Source: Phaseolus vulgaris
Lineage: Eukaryota > Streptophyta > Magnoliopsida > Fabales > Fabaceae
Reading direction: 5' to 3'
DNA length: 64,000 nucleotides
NCBI RefSeq assembly: GCF_000499845.2
Contig: NC_023751.2
Span: 14,106,280 to 14,170,279 of the forward strand
In this document: positions 24,353-37,082 of the stretch, piece by piece
How the letters are laid out: each line of letters starts with the position of its first letter
Position numbering within the stretch: position 1 is the first letter of the stretch
The notes under the pieces: generated by a model
What the model was told of the DNA's origin: nothing
The model's input: the letters and a program-made list of their open reading frames with translations, nothing else
Databases searched by the model: none
Position numbers and translations under genes: made by a program

Positions 24353-25973
24353 GAATGAAAGAGTATTTTAAGGATCAAATAATAATGTTCAAACAAAGGT
24401 TAAGAGAAATAATGGAGGTTGGTTGCTGCACTTACCCAACTAAGACACTAAATTTGAAATTTGGAAATAGTGAGCAAAGTTTGATGGGTGACCAAATTTC
24501 AATAAGTAATAAAAGGACAAACATATATTTTGTTGAAGGTAACTGTTTCAAACGATTTGGCTTTCATCCTCATCTCTCTCAATTCACCCACAAACTTTTC
24601 TGTCACTCCTTGCCTGCTTTCAAATTTTGTGGTCCCCTTCTTTACATAAATTCTTTATCATCTATTTGTGTTGGATGCTTCTGCTTTTTGTTGTCATCTT
24701 GCCATTTGAAAATGCCTTGCATTGCACCTAGCTCAATTTTTCGATATCCAATATATTAATGTTCTTTTTTGTCATGGTGTAAGAATTGACCTGGTCATCA
24801 TCACTTCTTGTAATTTATGTTTAAATTACCATCTGCTTACATGTGGCATGCATTTTGAACTCTGAATTTGACTAAGAACATGTACAAGAAGTGTACACAA
24901 AAGTTATTGGAGACTCACATTTTTTCCTACCTGCATTGAAGATATATATATAAAAAATACATTGGTATATAAACCTTATGAAAAAAAGAGTAAAATTAGA
25001 TAATATTAGACTTTTTACTTGAATGAACAAAATTTCAACAATTACATCACTGTCTTTCTCTTTCACCTGCAGTTTATAGTGTTGTTATGGAACTGAGCCC
25101 CACGGAAATGAATTCAGGAAAAGAGCAACCATATGCAGCAGTTCATAGTACCCATATGTTGGATAAACATCATATGGTACCATAAAAAACATCAAAGCAT
25201 ACTTTGACTAACAAAGAATTCATCTTTCAAAGTATGAATAGTCAAGTTTCAAATCTTTGCAGAGAAAAATGTCTGTTATATTGTCAAAATTGTCAAAATA
25301 TATTACAATTGCTTTTATAAGAACTAATTTATAATAAAAGTAACTCATACGTTATACTGTTGTTTAATTTTAAACTATTATACAAATTCAATTATTGATT
25401 TTTACATTAACTATTTTAAAAGTTTTATTTATGACTACGTCAGAATGTGATAAACTGTTAAACTGTTATATAATCATGTGATAAACTGTTAAAAGTGAAA
25501 TAAATTGGTAAATTATAATAGATGTTACTCTTGTCACCGTACATTAATTTATTTTAAAATAACATTATATTTAAATTTATTTTGATGAGTTAGTTTTCTG
25601 GAAATGAGTTAAAATTTGTCCCAACTTATATAGTATAAAAAAATTACTATATAAAAAAATTTAATATTTTAATTTATTTAATATTTTAATTTCAGTATAA
25701 AAAATTTTAATATTTTAATATCTAGTTGATATGTGATTAGAAGTCGAAGAATAGTTTTGGACACGGTAATGACTTCCATTCCGAAAGTAACAGCAGCACC
25801 ATAATTACAATTTATATACAGTCTCACCTTAAAGAGGTGCAAAACCCTACTTTCAAAAATTAGGCAGGGAATAAAGACGAAAGGCGACAAACCCAAAAAG
25901 CCCAAAGCGGAAGAAAAATAGTTAGAACGTGTCACAGTTTCTATCTGTCACACTAATTATAATTGACTAGTTA
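24353..25973. other. Intergenic DNA, no confident gene
   Basis: A 134-codon plus-strand frame (24355-24759) has no recognisable domain and an odd, cysteine/phenylalanine-rich second half; I do not call it a gene. 25678-25935 is the immediate 3' flank of the CIPK gene. Confidence 0.5.
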
Positions 25974-27314
25974 TTATACAGTGCTAACGACCTGCTTTTG
26001 ACACTCCTCACCGTGACAGACGGGGACGTTAGCAGCACACGTGGCATCCCCTTGCCACGTCCAAACAATGTCCTTCAGCGCCGGCCTAACGTCCTCGTCG
26101 CAAAACTTCGCGTATTCCAAGGTATCGCCGGCGGACTTGGAAAACTCCACCACGGCCACCTCCGGCGCCACCTCGAACACCTCCGCCGTGACCGCCAGCC
26201 GCCCCTTCCTTCCCTCGGTGGTCCCCTGGAGGCGGATCTTGAAGTCCTTCATCTCAGCCACCGTGAAACTCAGCCCCCTGGCCGCGGCGGCGATCTTGGC
26301 CACAATCGCCACCGCCGAACACTTGGAGGTGAACACCGCGGCCGTCTTCCGTTTGGTCTCGAACAGCCCCGAGAGATCGAAGCCCGACGACATGGAGGAG
26401 ATGAACTCGAAGGCGTTGAAGAACTTGGGAACCTTGGAATTGTTACCTTCCTCCGTAACCGCCTCTTGCTTGTCGACCTGACACGTGTCGGCGACGGAGA
26501 ACAGCGGAAAGCCTTTGCGGAACCAGGGGACGCGCGTGATGGCGGAGATGGTGGTTCTCTTGGCAGGGTCGGCCACGAGAATCTTGGAGATCAACCTCTT
26601 GGATTCGGGGGAAAACCAGGGTGGGAAATCAAATTCGGCTCTCAGGACTTTGTTATACATGGTCATCAGATTCTCGTGCTGGAAGGGGAGAAAGCCCGCC
26701 AGAAGAACGTACAGAACGACGCCGCATGACCAGATATCGGCTTTTGACCCGTCGTACCCTTTTTTTCTCAGGACTTCCGGCGCCACGTAGGCAGGGGTCC
26801 CGCACTGCGTGTGGAGGAGTCCGTCGTAACGAAGCTGCTCCGGCAGCGCAGACAAACCGAAGTCGGAGATTTTGAGGTTCCCGTCGTCGTCCAGGAGGAG
26901 ATTCTCCGGTTTGAGATCGCGGTGGGAGACCCCTCTGCTGTGGCAGTAATCAATGGCGCTGATCAATTGCTGGAAGTATCTGCGGGCCAGATCTTCTTTC
27001 AGTTTGCCTTTGGAGATTTTGGAGAAGAGTTCGCCGCCACGCACGTATTCCATGACGAAGAAGATTTTTGTCTTCGTCGCCATCACTTCCTTGAGTTCCA
27101 CCACGTTTGGATGTCGCACCAAACGCATAACCGAGATTTCGCGTTTGATCTGTTCCATCATCCCTTCCTTCCGCACCTGCTCTTTGCTCATTACTTTGAT
27201 CGCCACGCTCTCGCCCGTGCTTATTTGCTTCCCGTAATACACTTTGGCAAACGTCCCCTTACCGAGAAGCCTCCCCATCTCGTACTTTCCGAACACCGTG
27301 TGACACTCTTCCAT
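25974..27314 (-). CDS. CBL-interacting protein kinase, CIPK5/CIPK25-like (intronless)
   Basis: A single-exon 446-aa Ser/Thr kinase of the SnRK3 family; these bind calcium-loaded CBL proteins and phosphorylate membrane transporters and other targets. The first ATG is 27314; the frame continues only to a GTG four codons upstream and then a stop. Visible parts: glycine loop LGKGTFAKV (17-25), ATP lysine in VAIK (K40), catalytic HRDLKPEN (131-138), DFG (151-153), APE (178-180), an activation loop with [10 protein letters not shown], and a C-terminal NAF/FISL motif [18 protein letters not shown] (298-315) for CBL binding. A phosphatase-interaction segment ([14 protein letters not shown]) follows. 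All catalytic residues are present. Length is typical and the lack of introns fits the known intronless CIPK clade. The wording of the loop and NAF regions is closest, from memory, to Arabidopsis CIPK5 and CIPK25. The gene is far more GC-rich than its surroundings, which creates long antisense frames with no meaning. Confidence 0.95.
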   Translation of the reverse strand: MEECHTVFGKYEMGRLLGKGTFAKVYYGKQISTGESVAIKVMSKEQVRKEGMMEQIKREISVMRLVRHPNVVELKEVMATKTKIFFVMEYVRGGELFSKISKGKLKEDLARRYFQQLISAIDYCHSRGVSHRDLKPENLLLDDDGNLKISDFGLSALPEQLRYDGLLHTQCGTPAYVAPEVLRKKGYDGSKADIWSCGVVLYVLLAGFLPFQHENLMTMYNKVLRAEFDFPPWFSPESKRLISKILVADPAKRTTISAITRVPWFRKGFPLFSVADTCQVDKQEAVTEEGNNSKVPKFFNAFEFISSMSSGFDLSGLFETKRKTAAVFTSKCSAVAIVAKIAAAARGLSFTVAEMKDFKIRLQGTTEGRKGRLAVTAEVFEVAPEVAVVEFSKSAGDTLEYAKFCDEDVRPALKDIVWTWQGDATCAANVPVCHGEECQKQVVSTV

Positions 27315-28242
27315 TGAGTCACTCACTGATAATCACTCACAGACTCACTTTTTCTTCTTCCTTTTCAGGTGCTGTACGGTGGATTGTGAAACCCCATTTT
27401 TTTTTTTTTCTTTCAAGAGGATTCTGAGAAAAAGTTTTGTTAAAAAAATGTTTGGAGGAGAGAAGCACTTATAAGAGAGTGATGATGGTTAAGTGGTTTG
27501 GTTTTAGGGTGTGGAAGTAAACCATTGGAGCGAACGGTATTTAGTTTTGGTGGGGCTTACCCAAAACCCATAGATTCAAAGATAATGCATGGCTCTCCCA
27601 TAACCTCACCCATCTCAAAATGGGCCACGCTGCATTATTGGCGTTAAGTGCAATTTCCTTGTTCCTCTCACAACACAAAACCCATCTTCCAAGTCTCTTC
27701 ATTCTATAGATTCTATAGTTTCTCAATTTCCATTGCTTAATTGCAAATTCTTACTGTTTACTGTGTTTTTTTTCTAATCCAGGGCATTAAACATTAACAT
27801 CTTAATCTAATAAAATCCTCTGTAAACTATTTAAATCCTTCACTCAACCCTGTTGCAATAAAATTTTGTTTTTATAATTTTATACAGCAATACACTATTT
27901 TTGTACGTTTATTTATGGTGGAATTTGTTGTGAATCTGATGAAAGTTAGGAGCAGTTTTGTGGTTCTCCTAAAAGCATAAAAGTATGATGCGTTTTTATG
28001 TTTAATGATTTTGTGGCATTTGCGCAACTCCGTAATACTAAATGAGATTCTTTTGCCATGTTTGTTGACTATTTATTGGTTTCTTCTCAATTGCGCTTAA
28101 GTAAAAAATCTCAATATCGTATTCGTTTAGAAGAAAAATAAAAATTGTGTTTTCATTATGTCTTACAGAACGACAATTACTGAAATACGTTCGTATCTGA
28201 AAAGCTAAAGGTCTAATAAATAAAATACACAACAAAAATTAT
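27315..28242. other. 5' flank of the CIPK gene
   Basis: A T-rich/A-rich leader (poly-T at about 27399-27409) and presumed promoter. No further gene is recognised; the small minus frames at 27541-27726 and 28038-28235 have no domains. Confidence 0.55.
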
Positions 28243-28645
28243 GATAAATCGGACACAGGACGACCGAATGTATTAATAAATAATATCAACTAATAAATAC
28301 GTAGTAAATGTAGTTACTATTCAACATTGAACAAGTTAAAGACACGTTGAAAAACGTTTCTGCAATATCGGGAAACCATTATGCACGATCTGGAGACCAC
28401 TAGTCATAATACATGTCTTGGCAGCCAACCATCCAGCCCACGTAGGAAGAGGCTCAAGTCAACTTATATAAGGGACTTTTGAAAGGGAGAAAATGTATGT
28501 TTTTGATATCCTGAGAGACTAAACTATTCACTAGCACTGAGTTGAGCATCGAAGTGCAATCGCAGATACCCCGCCGACCGACGAAGCACGCGTGAAGGAG
28601 GAAGAAGTTTGAAGAATTGAGAAGATTATTGTTGGCACGACAACA
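28243..28645 (+). mobile_element. Diverged gypsy-type LTR (copy F)
   Basis: A TGATAAATCGGACACAGGAC start; promoter-like ACTTATATAAGGGAC (about 28463); ATTCACTAGCACTGAGTTGA; GAGCATCGAAGTGCAATCGC; AGATACCCCGCCGACCGACG; ending near CGACAACA. The GAGCATCGAAGTGC / AGATACCCC order mirrors GTGTCGGAGTGCC / GCAGGTACCCC of copies A-E, so it is a distant member of the same design. Candidate flanks AATTA / AATTG differ at one base, so the exact ends are uncertain. Confidence 0.55.
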
Positions 28646-31600
28646 AATTGTGTATCGAGTGGATCAACCTTACTCAGGCTCTGTCATCCACGCAGTTACA
28701 ATACACTTTTGTTGTTATTAAAAAAAAAAATGGTGGTGGACCGGAAAATGTTTGGTTGGGCATGATTTCATTGTTCTTTACTTGCAATTAATGTGTTAGG
28801 GTTTAGGTGTTGGTTCATACTGGGAGTAGAATTTATTGGTAATTTTTTTTATTTTTGCAGTATTTGTTTATTTTAATGTGGTCTCCAAGGTTGACGGATC
28901 AACTTGGTGCTTGAGTCAATTGATTTTTGCAATGTCCTTTTACATAATTTATAGTTGGTAAACTCCTTTAAAGTTTAGCAATAGTTGTGATTTATAACAA
29001 TATTTTCTTTCAAAAAAAGTAACTTTAGTTTTAGAAAAATAAAGCGATCTTTATAAATCTTAAAATGTGTAATTTATGACTTTTTTGAATAGTTTTTAAT
29101 ATGCTTTTTAAAATAAAACTAGCTTTTTTACGTTGGAGTGAGACTAATTATTTAAAAATTATTTTTCAACAAAATTACCTGAACAAATATTTATTATAAC
29201 CATAAACAATTATATAAAAGGTGCTATTAGAATCATTTAATTTTCATAACATTTCATCAATGGTGAGAAGTTGAAAATGATAAATTAGTTATTGACATAT
29301 TAAATAAAGCACAATTTTTTTTATAGTCAAACATTGAAGAAATTAATTAAATTATAAAAAAATTATGTTATTTACACGTGTAAAAAATATTTAGTGTACT
29401 TTCATTTTATATGTTATTCTCATACATATAATATTAATCATATACATAAAACTTGTTAAAGTAAATATCTTATTTAATTTTATAATTAACTAAATATTAA
29501 TTTTTTAAAATATTATAATGTAATTTTCCTTTTTAAAGTTGTGTCATGTCATTTCTTTCTATAGTAAAATTTGCAAAACAACATTACTTAATTTTGTATA
29601 CATGAGATAATCAAGTTTTAGTATAGGGTTTAAGTGATTGGTGGTAAAAGTAAGAAACCAAATTACATGCTCAATAACTTGCCCATTCGAGATAAAAAAA
29701 ATACACTTTTATTACTTATTATTTGCAATATTTTCAATTTTGTGTTATTTAGGCATGGTAAATTTCAAACTCGGTATCCTTTAATTTTAAGTATCATTTT
29801 AAATTATTATAAGATTAATAATATTAGAATGATTTGGTTCAAACTTATTGTTAAACATCAACGATAAAACTTTTGATATATTTTTTACTGTGAGAAATTA
29901 ATATTTATGAAAATAAATATCATTGAAGCAAATATCCATTGATAATTTTCACTATAATTGAGGAAAACTTTCTACCAGTATATCTCATTTGTATTTTTAC
30001 TAAAATTCGTAGAAAAATTGTCCGAGAATATCAATAAGTTTCTTTTGGTTTTAAGACATTAAAAAATTTAGTTATTGACAAAAATTTCCACTTGCTGACA
30101 AGAAAAAATAACCGATAACAAGTAAAAAATATATATAACATATGAAGAAGACAATTTTTTTTTTAAAAAAATTGTATTTTCTAGAATAAGTTTTAAAAAA
30201 AGTGCGAATCAAAAAAATGCCCATAAAAATAATCAATGTACTAGGGTTTTAATTAAGTTTTTAAATAAACAAAAGCAATAATTAAGGGATAAAGAAGGAA
30301 GGTATTAAAAATAGAAGAATATTGAAGTAGAAAGCATAACAAAAAATGAGCATAAACCTTAAATGGCAATGCAAGGGTAGCATAAGGGGACAATTAAAAG
30401 TGGCACAACACACAACATCACTTTATAATTATGATTTGACTATAAGTGAATGAACTCGTGTAGGAAAATCACTCAAGTATAAAAGTTGAACAATTCGCAG
30501 ATAGAATTAATATAAATCATTTTTATTTATTTTTAAATAAAAAATTTTATGATAGGCATCATTTAACTTAAAGATCTCAGGTTAACATCTCAAATAATAA
30601 TAATTTCTTATCACATGCAAAAAGTATTTTTATTTGAAAAATAAATATTTGACAACTATTTTTTCGTTGCACTATATTACAATCTCCCTTCTTTAAAAAG
30701 ATAATTTACCCTTCAATAAATCTATCCAATTTTATTTGGAAATGGTTTTTATTCTTGTAATAGATGTACCTAATTTTTATCAGATGCAAAACATTATCAA
30801 ATAAATAATAAAGTGAATCAAAATTTTCAAATAAAGAAATTTCACATATTTTTTAAATTATAATTTATTATTTTATTATTTTATTTTAACAAAAATATTT
30901 GTTTGAAAACAACATGACAATCATGATGTGAATTTTTTTTAACAAATTATAAAATTAGAAATTTATTCTTTTGACGTTTTAAAAAAATTATTTTGATAAC
31001 TTTCTTTTCTGATTTTATAATTATTTTAAATTAATAGAAAACCTTTTGGTGGAATAGTGACATTATGTATAATACTACCATTTTCAATACTAATATACAA
31101 GTATATATAATAAAATATATCATATTTAAATTAAAAAAACTAAAAAATATAATTAAAATTTGGATATTATTAATTGTTAAATAATTGCTTTTTATATATT
31201 AATTTTTTTTATTCAATTTAAACGAGACAAATGTCTGGTAAAAGAAAAAATTTAATTTTTCAAAAAATTAAAAATTAAAAAAATCTCATAATTGCTATAT
31301 TTAAGAAAGTAACATTTTCATAAACTAACCTTTTCGAAATTTTTATGTTATGATTCTAAAAAAATAATTTATATAGAGTAAATGAAAATTTATTTTTTCC
31401 CAAAATAAAATGAAATTTTAAAAAGTAAAAGTCATATGTTATTATTAATAATATATTTTATCAATTCAATTATTTGTTTATAAAATTTATGATTTATGAG
31501 ATTCATAATTTTCAATATTTAATGTTTCTTTAAAATAATTCAAAAATTTAAAACATTCAACATGAAAGTTATAAATTTACAAAATAGTTATATTATTCAT

Positions 31601-32059
31601 ATAGTAAAACTTAATAATATTTTTTATTAATCATTTACATCCTTATTTCTTTCTTGTTAAAATATTAATAGGCATTCTTTTAAAAGCTTTTCTAAATTAT
31701 TGTGAGAACTCCACGAAGTTTAACCTCGTAACCTGATTAATAAAGAACATACGCATAATAATATACAATCATTATATGCATTATAAAAAATACGATCATC
31801 AAAAGAATCATTGAATTTATACAAATAAAAGAAGTATTAAAAAATAACAAAATGATTATATGGATTACGAATTTCACAATCATTTATTCAAGAGGTTTTG
31901 TGTGTATTCATTTGTATTTGACAACCCTTTTGCAAGGTTTACATTCTCTATCAACACCACCACAAACTCCTATTGGCTAAATATAAATTATATATAGTCA
32001 ATTCTACTCCAAGCAAATTGAACCAGCCTTATTTTAGGGTGTTCCTTGTTTCAATGGTT
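28646..32059. other. AT-rich intergenic stretch, no gene seen
   Basis: About 3.4 kb with no supported gene, structural RNA or clear repeat. The 77-codon frame at 29634-29867 is lysine/isoleucine/asparagine-rich low-complexity sequence. Confidence 0.6.
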
Positions 32060-33500
32060 TCATCAGGAAGGTAAAACCCTATAGAAAGGTTGTCACTTAT
32101 GTAAACATGAGAGCTTTGTGTTTTTCTATTGGGAGGTTGTGCTTGAGGTGTGTGTAAAGTGACCTCAATGGAGGAGACCAAGGTACAATTATCTAATCTC
32201 AATGTTAATGTAGTTAGTTAGAGTAAGTGATGACCTGTGTATGAATAAGTGGTGACACTTGTTACCAACTTTTTGCACAGTTAATTAATTTTAGAAATTT
32301 CGAGGATTGTGTTGTTCTTGTGTAAGGTGGTGCAGTGCATGAGGTATGTGTAAAGTAACCCTAGTGGAGGACACAAATGTAAACTTTTCTAATATGACTA
32401 TTACTACAGTTAGAGATAGTCATATTAACTGGTGACCTGTGTAAGAATAAGTGGTGACCTACTACCAAATTTTTGCACAGTTAAGTAATTTTAATATTTG
32501 TGTTGTTCTTGTGTGAGGTGGTGTGTGTAAAGTGACCTCAATGTAAGACATCAAGGTACAATTATCAAATCTCAGTGTTAATTAGTAAGAGTAACTAGTA
32601 ACCTGTGTACATATAAGTGGTGATCAACTACCAACTTTATGCACAACGAGTAATTTTAAAAGTTTTGAGTTTTGTATTGTTCTTGGGTGAGCGGTGTAGT
32701 GCATGAAATGTGTGTAAAGTCACCCTAGTGGAGAACACGATGGTCAAGTTCTCTAATGTAACTATTAATGTAGTTAGTCACATTCACATTAAATGGTAAC
32801 CTGTGTAGGAATATTTGGTAACCTATTACCAAGTTTTTGTACAATAAAATAATTTTAAACATTTTAAACTTTGTTTTGTTCTTGAACAGTGCATGACGTG
32901 TGTAAAGTAACCTTAGTGGAGGACACAAAGGTTAAGTTCTTTAATCTCAGTGTCATGTAGTTAGTCATAATAAGTGGTGACTTGTGTAGGAATAAATGAT
33001 GACCTGCTATATGTAATTTTGAGCTTTGTTTTGTTCTTGGGTGGGGTGGTTCATGGTATGTGTGTAAAGTTACCTCAATGGAAGACATCAAGGTCAAGTT
33101 CTCTAATCTCTCAATGTGAATGTAATTAGTCACAGTAAATGGTGACCTGTTACTGAGTTTTTGCACACTAATAATATTTTTGAAAATTTGAACTTACTGT
33201 TGTTCTTGGGTGGGGGTGGTGCATGAAGTGTATGTAAAGTGACCTCAGTGGAGGACACCGAGGAAAAGTTATATAATCTTAGTACCAATTTAGTTAGTCA
33301 CGGTAAGTGGTGACTTGTGTAGAAATAAGTGGTGACATGTTATCAACTTTTTGCACACTGAACAAATTTTTGACATTTTGAGCTTATTGTTGTTGTTCGG
33401 TGGGGTGGTGCATGAGGTATGTGTGAAGTGACACCAAGGTGAAGTTCTCTAATGTCACTATTATCATGGTACAATTATCGTAGTGGACTTGTTGAACTTG
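32060..33500 (+). repeat. Degenerate ~180-bp tandem array, about 8 copies
   Basis: The anchor word GTGTAAAGT(G/A)ACC recurs at about 32152, 32348, 32525, 32712, 32900, 33062, 33231 and 33420 (some copies vary), a spacing of 162-196 bp. Each unit runs: AGTGACCTCAATGGAGGACA, then AAGTTCTCTAATCTCA, TAGTTAGTCA, AAGTGGTGACCTGTGTAGGA, CCAACTTTTTGCACA and TTGTTCTTGGGTGGGGTGGT. The copies differ by many substitutions and small indels, so the array is old. Minus-strand frames over it (32725-33166) repeat the same peptide words because of the array and are not genes. Confidence 0.85.
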
Positions 33501-34259
33501 TAGTTGTGTATAATATTTATAATTTATGATTTAGGTTGGAAAATTTTATTAGTCAGTGGGTTTATGCTACCAATGTTACATTGTTCAGAATGTTTAAAGT
33601 AATTAATTTCATTTTTCATGTGATAAATAAATTTCACGTGTGATAAACAAACTCAATTCACCTTTTTTCATCATCCTTCCTTATCACTGTGCAAAAACTT
33701 AGACAGGGTTACCACTTCCTAAATCCTTTTTCTAAATGACCAATGCATTAACCTCAATCATACTCAACTGCAATTGCCTAGTACTTCAATAAATAAAATT
33801 CTTCACACTAAATTAAATCACAATGCATTTAAACATACAAAAAATCATTTTGAATAAAATTATAACAATGATGTCAAAAAATTTCAATTCAAAAATATGT
33901 TTATGATAAATATTTATTTTATTCAATAATATATTTGACTAGACTAAAGTGGAATTGTAAGAATATGAAGATAAACCGATAACGCTAACTAAGTTGGAAA
34001 AATATTATTATAATTACTATTAATATTATTATTATTATTTATTGTAATTACTACTAATATTAATAATATTAATATTATTACTATTAATAAATAATAATAT
34101 TATTGTAATTATTATTAATATTAAAATTATTATTATTATTATTTAAATTATTATTAATATTAGTATTATTATTATTTTATTTTTATTTTTTATTATTATT
34201 ATTAATTTTAATAATAATATCAATAAAAATAATATTATTATTACTATTAATAACTAGCG
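33501..34259. other. AT-rich spacer with (ATT)n/(AAT)n tract
   Basis: 34003-34250 is almost purely TTA/AAT/ATT words, a degenerate trinucleotide microsatellite. Nothing coding is seen. Confidence 0.75.
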
Positions 34260-35593
34260 GAAACACAAGCACATAAGCGTCTGTGTGTCCGCATTTTTTA
34301 TTTTTATCATTAACATTTCCAAAGTCATAATATTACTATAACAATAAAGAAAAAAATGATTCAATATTTTATATTTATTAATAATTCTCAATTTAATGGA
34401 ACGAATAAATAAAAGAAAATGAAAGAATAATGTCTGGTTGAAAAAGGTGTGTGTGCATATTCGTGCGAGTGGATCTAAAATATAAAATTTAAATATTAAA
34501 AATAGATAACTATTCAATTATTAGTTGTATGTTTGTATAGATGCACATACGTGTTCTATATATATGCACATTCGTACGAGTAGATATATAATATGATAAT
34601 TATTTATTTTTATAATTAATTTAATTAGTTCATATGTGCATTAATGTATATGTATTACGTACATTAGTGTATATGCATTAGTGCATTTGTGCGAGTTGAC
34701 GGAGGTCACAACCGCTGCTATCATTAATTCTTAATTTTTTGCAAAGAAATAATAAGAAACCAAATGATAAGAATGAATAACAACTATAATTTTTAAGAAA
34801 GATGAAGATATAGAAAAAAAAAAACTGCTCCACGTACCAAACTGTTAATAAACTGCCCCACATTCAAAATATAAAATTACTAACTGCTCTTACAAAATGA
34901 TAAAATATTATTTTAAAAAAAAAACAGTTTCCAAATAATTATAAGAATAATTAGTTATTTATTAAATGCTTTAAAAAATAATGAAATGACTGAAATGTCC
35001 AAAATAAAATAATAAAATAAATATCAATATAAGGATAAAATTGATAAACAAAAAAGAGCAGAGGATAATCCTCTTTATATATAGGATTCAAAGAGATTTG
35101 GTTCATGTTACTAGTGAGAATGAAGAAATAAAATAACCCATGTAATGTTGAAGGAGAGGGTGGGAAAGGTCAATTATGTTTGTGCTGAATGTATTATAAG
35201 AGCAAATACTATACACTAATAATTGTTTTGCATATATTTTTTATTTATTTTTTTACTTTTACTTTACAACTCTCATTAATAATTATAGTTGTTATTCCTT
35301 CTTTGGTTTCTTATGCGTCTGTGTGTCCGTATTTTTTAATTTTATCATTAACATTTTCAAAGTCATAACATTACTACAACAGTAAAGAAAAATGTTATTC
35401 AAAATTTTATATTTATTAATAATAATTCTCAAATTAATGGAACAAATAAATAAAAGAAAATGAAAGAATAAGGTATGCTTGTGAGAGGCGTGTGTGCATA
35501 TTCATGCGAGTAGATCTAAAATATAAAATTGAAATATTAAAAATAGATAATTATTCAATTATTAGTTATATGTGTTTATGGATGTGGCATATG

Positions 35594-35635
<42 letters not shown>

Positions 35636-35690
35636 GTGCTAGTAGAATATAATATAATAATTATTTGATTTTATAATTAATTTAATTAGT

Positions 35691-36017
35691 TCATATGCAT
35701 ATAATGCACTCTCCAACCATCTCCGCCACAACCGTGAGAGATCTCGATACCACGGAATTCGATGCCGCTTGCCCGTGGATGTTGCCAGACTTGGAGTTCG
35801 ACGAGGAGGAGTGCTTTGGGAAGTAGAGAAACGTCAATCCGATGAAGAAGAAGGTGGTGAAGAGGATGAGAAAGATATATGCAACTTTCAGAGTGAACCT
35901 CCAATGACTGGACTCTCCTAAATTTCCTTGCGACGAGTACACGTTAGTGGCATGAGGGAGAGGAGGCATGGACATCAGGGAGATTGGAACGTAGAGCATT
36001 CTACTATAAGAGTCCAT
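35691..36017 (-). CDS. Small single-pass membrane protein of unknown family (array copy 1)
   Basis: A 108-codon ORF starting at ATG 36017; the frame upstream opens only with GTG. The N-terminal 40 residues are methionine/serine/proline-rich (MDSYSRMLYVPISLMSMPPL). One strong membrane segment, about residues 45-66 (VAYIFLILFTTFFFIGLTFL), is preceded by HWRFTLK and followed by the serine-rich FPKHSSSSNSKSG. It ends ..EMVGECIICI. No known domain is recognised. This is the only copy of the array with the frame intact. It could be one exon of a larger gene or a relic; no flanking exons could be identified. Confidence 0.45.
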   Translation of the reverse strand: MDSYSRMLYVPISLMSMPPLPHATNVYSSQGNLGESSHWRFTLKVAYIFLILFTTFFFIGLTFLYFPKHSSSSNSKSGNIHGQAASNSVVSRSLTVVAEMVGECIICI

Positions 36018-36672
36018 TGTTTTTCTAAGATTTCTCCGTTCTTGCACCTTATAAACAACTTAGTTCAAATACGAAGAAGTTAATTATAATCTCATCATGG
36101 GATTTTGTATTGTAACTTAAAGTATCGTGAACTTGAGAGGCAAAGCTACCTCTTAAGCTATATTGTGATTATATGTTCCAATTAAATTTAAAATTGTTAC
36201 ATGCGGCCTTTTCTCATGTGATCAAGTAATTATTTGAACATAATTTCGTTTTGTGTGGCATGGTAATGTTCTGAATTAGTATAAACATTGTTAAGTAGAA
36301 GTTGGAAATTAGAAATTTGTTTTTGGCATATGTTTGTTGTGAAAACCTTCTAAGTGTCATTTACTATCTATTGTAACTAATCCTGATTACTTTGACACAG
36401 GCGTATAAGCGTGTGTGTGTCCGCATTTTTTATTTTTATCATTAACATTTTCAAAGTGATAATATTACTAAAAATGATTCAATATTTTATATTTATCAAT
36501 AATTCACAATTTAAAGGAATTAATAAATAAAAGGAAATGAAAGAATAAGGACTGGTTGCGAAAGATGTGTGTGCATATTTGTGCGAGTAGATCTAAAATA
36601 TATAATAAAAGTATTAAAAATAGATAATTATTCAATTATTAGTTATATGTGTGCATGGATGCGGCGTATGTG

Positions 36673-36703
<31 letters not shown>

Positions 36704-36765
36704 CAAATTCGTTCTAGTAGAATATAATATAATAATTATTTGATTTTATAATTAATTTAATTAGT

Positions 36766-37082
36766 TCATATGCATATAATGCACTCTCCAACCATATCCG
36801 CCACAACCGTCAGAGACCTCGACACCACAGAATTCGATGTCGCTTGCCCGCAGATGTTGCCGGACTTGGAGTCCGACGAGGAGGAGTGCTTTGGGAAGTA
36901 GAGAAACGTCAATCCAATGAAGAAGAAGAGGATGAGAAGATATATGCAACTTTCAGAGTGAACCTCCAATGACTGGACTCTCCTAAATTTCCTTGCGACG
37001 AGTACGCGTTAGTGGCATGAAGGAGAGGAGGCATGGACATCAGGGAGATTGGAACGTAGAGCATTCTACTATAAGAGTCCAT
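36766..37082 (-). pseudogene. Array copy 2 of the small membrane-protein ORF, frameshifted
   Basis: Begins with the same MDSYSRMLYVPISLMSMPPL from ATG 37082 and agrees with copy 1 through HWRFTLKVAYIF. Compared with copy 1 it lacks about 10 bases in the GAAGAAGAAGG..GAGAAAG stretch (near 36920-36940), shifting the frame inside the membrane segment. The original frame resumes as FIGLTFLYFPKHSSSSDSK and ends GECIICI. Confidence 0.65.

Noticed and set aside
24355..24759. 134-codon plus-strand ORF
   Set aside because: No recognisable domain, no splice partners, and it begins within the second copy of a direct repeat.
25998..27317. Long plus-strand frames (up to 243 codons) opposite the kinase
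   Set aside because: They are antisense shadows of the GC-rich CIPK coding sequence; no domain, and the kinase frame has every catalytic motif.
27315..27326. Four-codon N-terminal extension of the kinase
   Set aside because: It would start with GTG; the first ATG in frame is 27314 and a stop codon lies just upstream.
32725..33166. Minus-strand ORFs with repeated peptide words
   Set aside because: The repetition comes from the ~180-bp tandem array; frames are broken between units.
32060..33500. Possible CRISPR array
   Set aside because: Units are long, diverged and contiguous, with no short conserved repeat and unique spacers; the DNA is plant nuclear.
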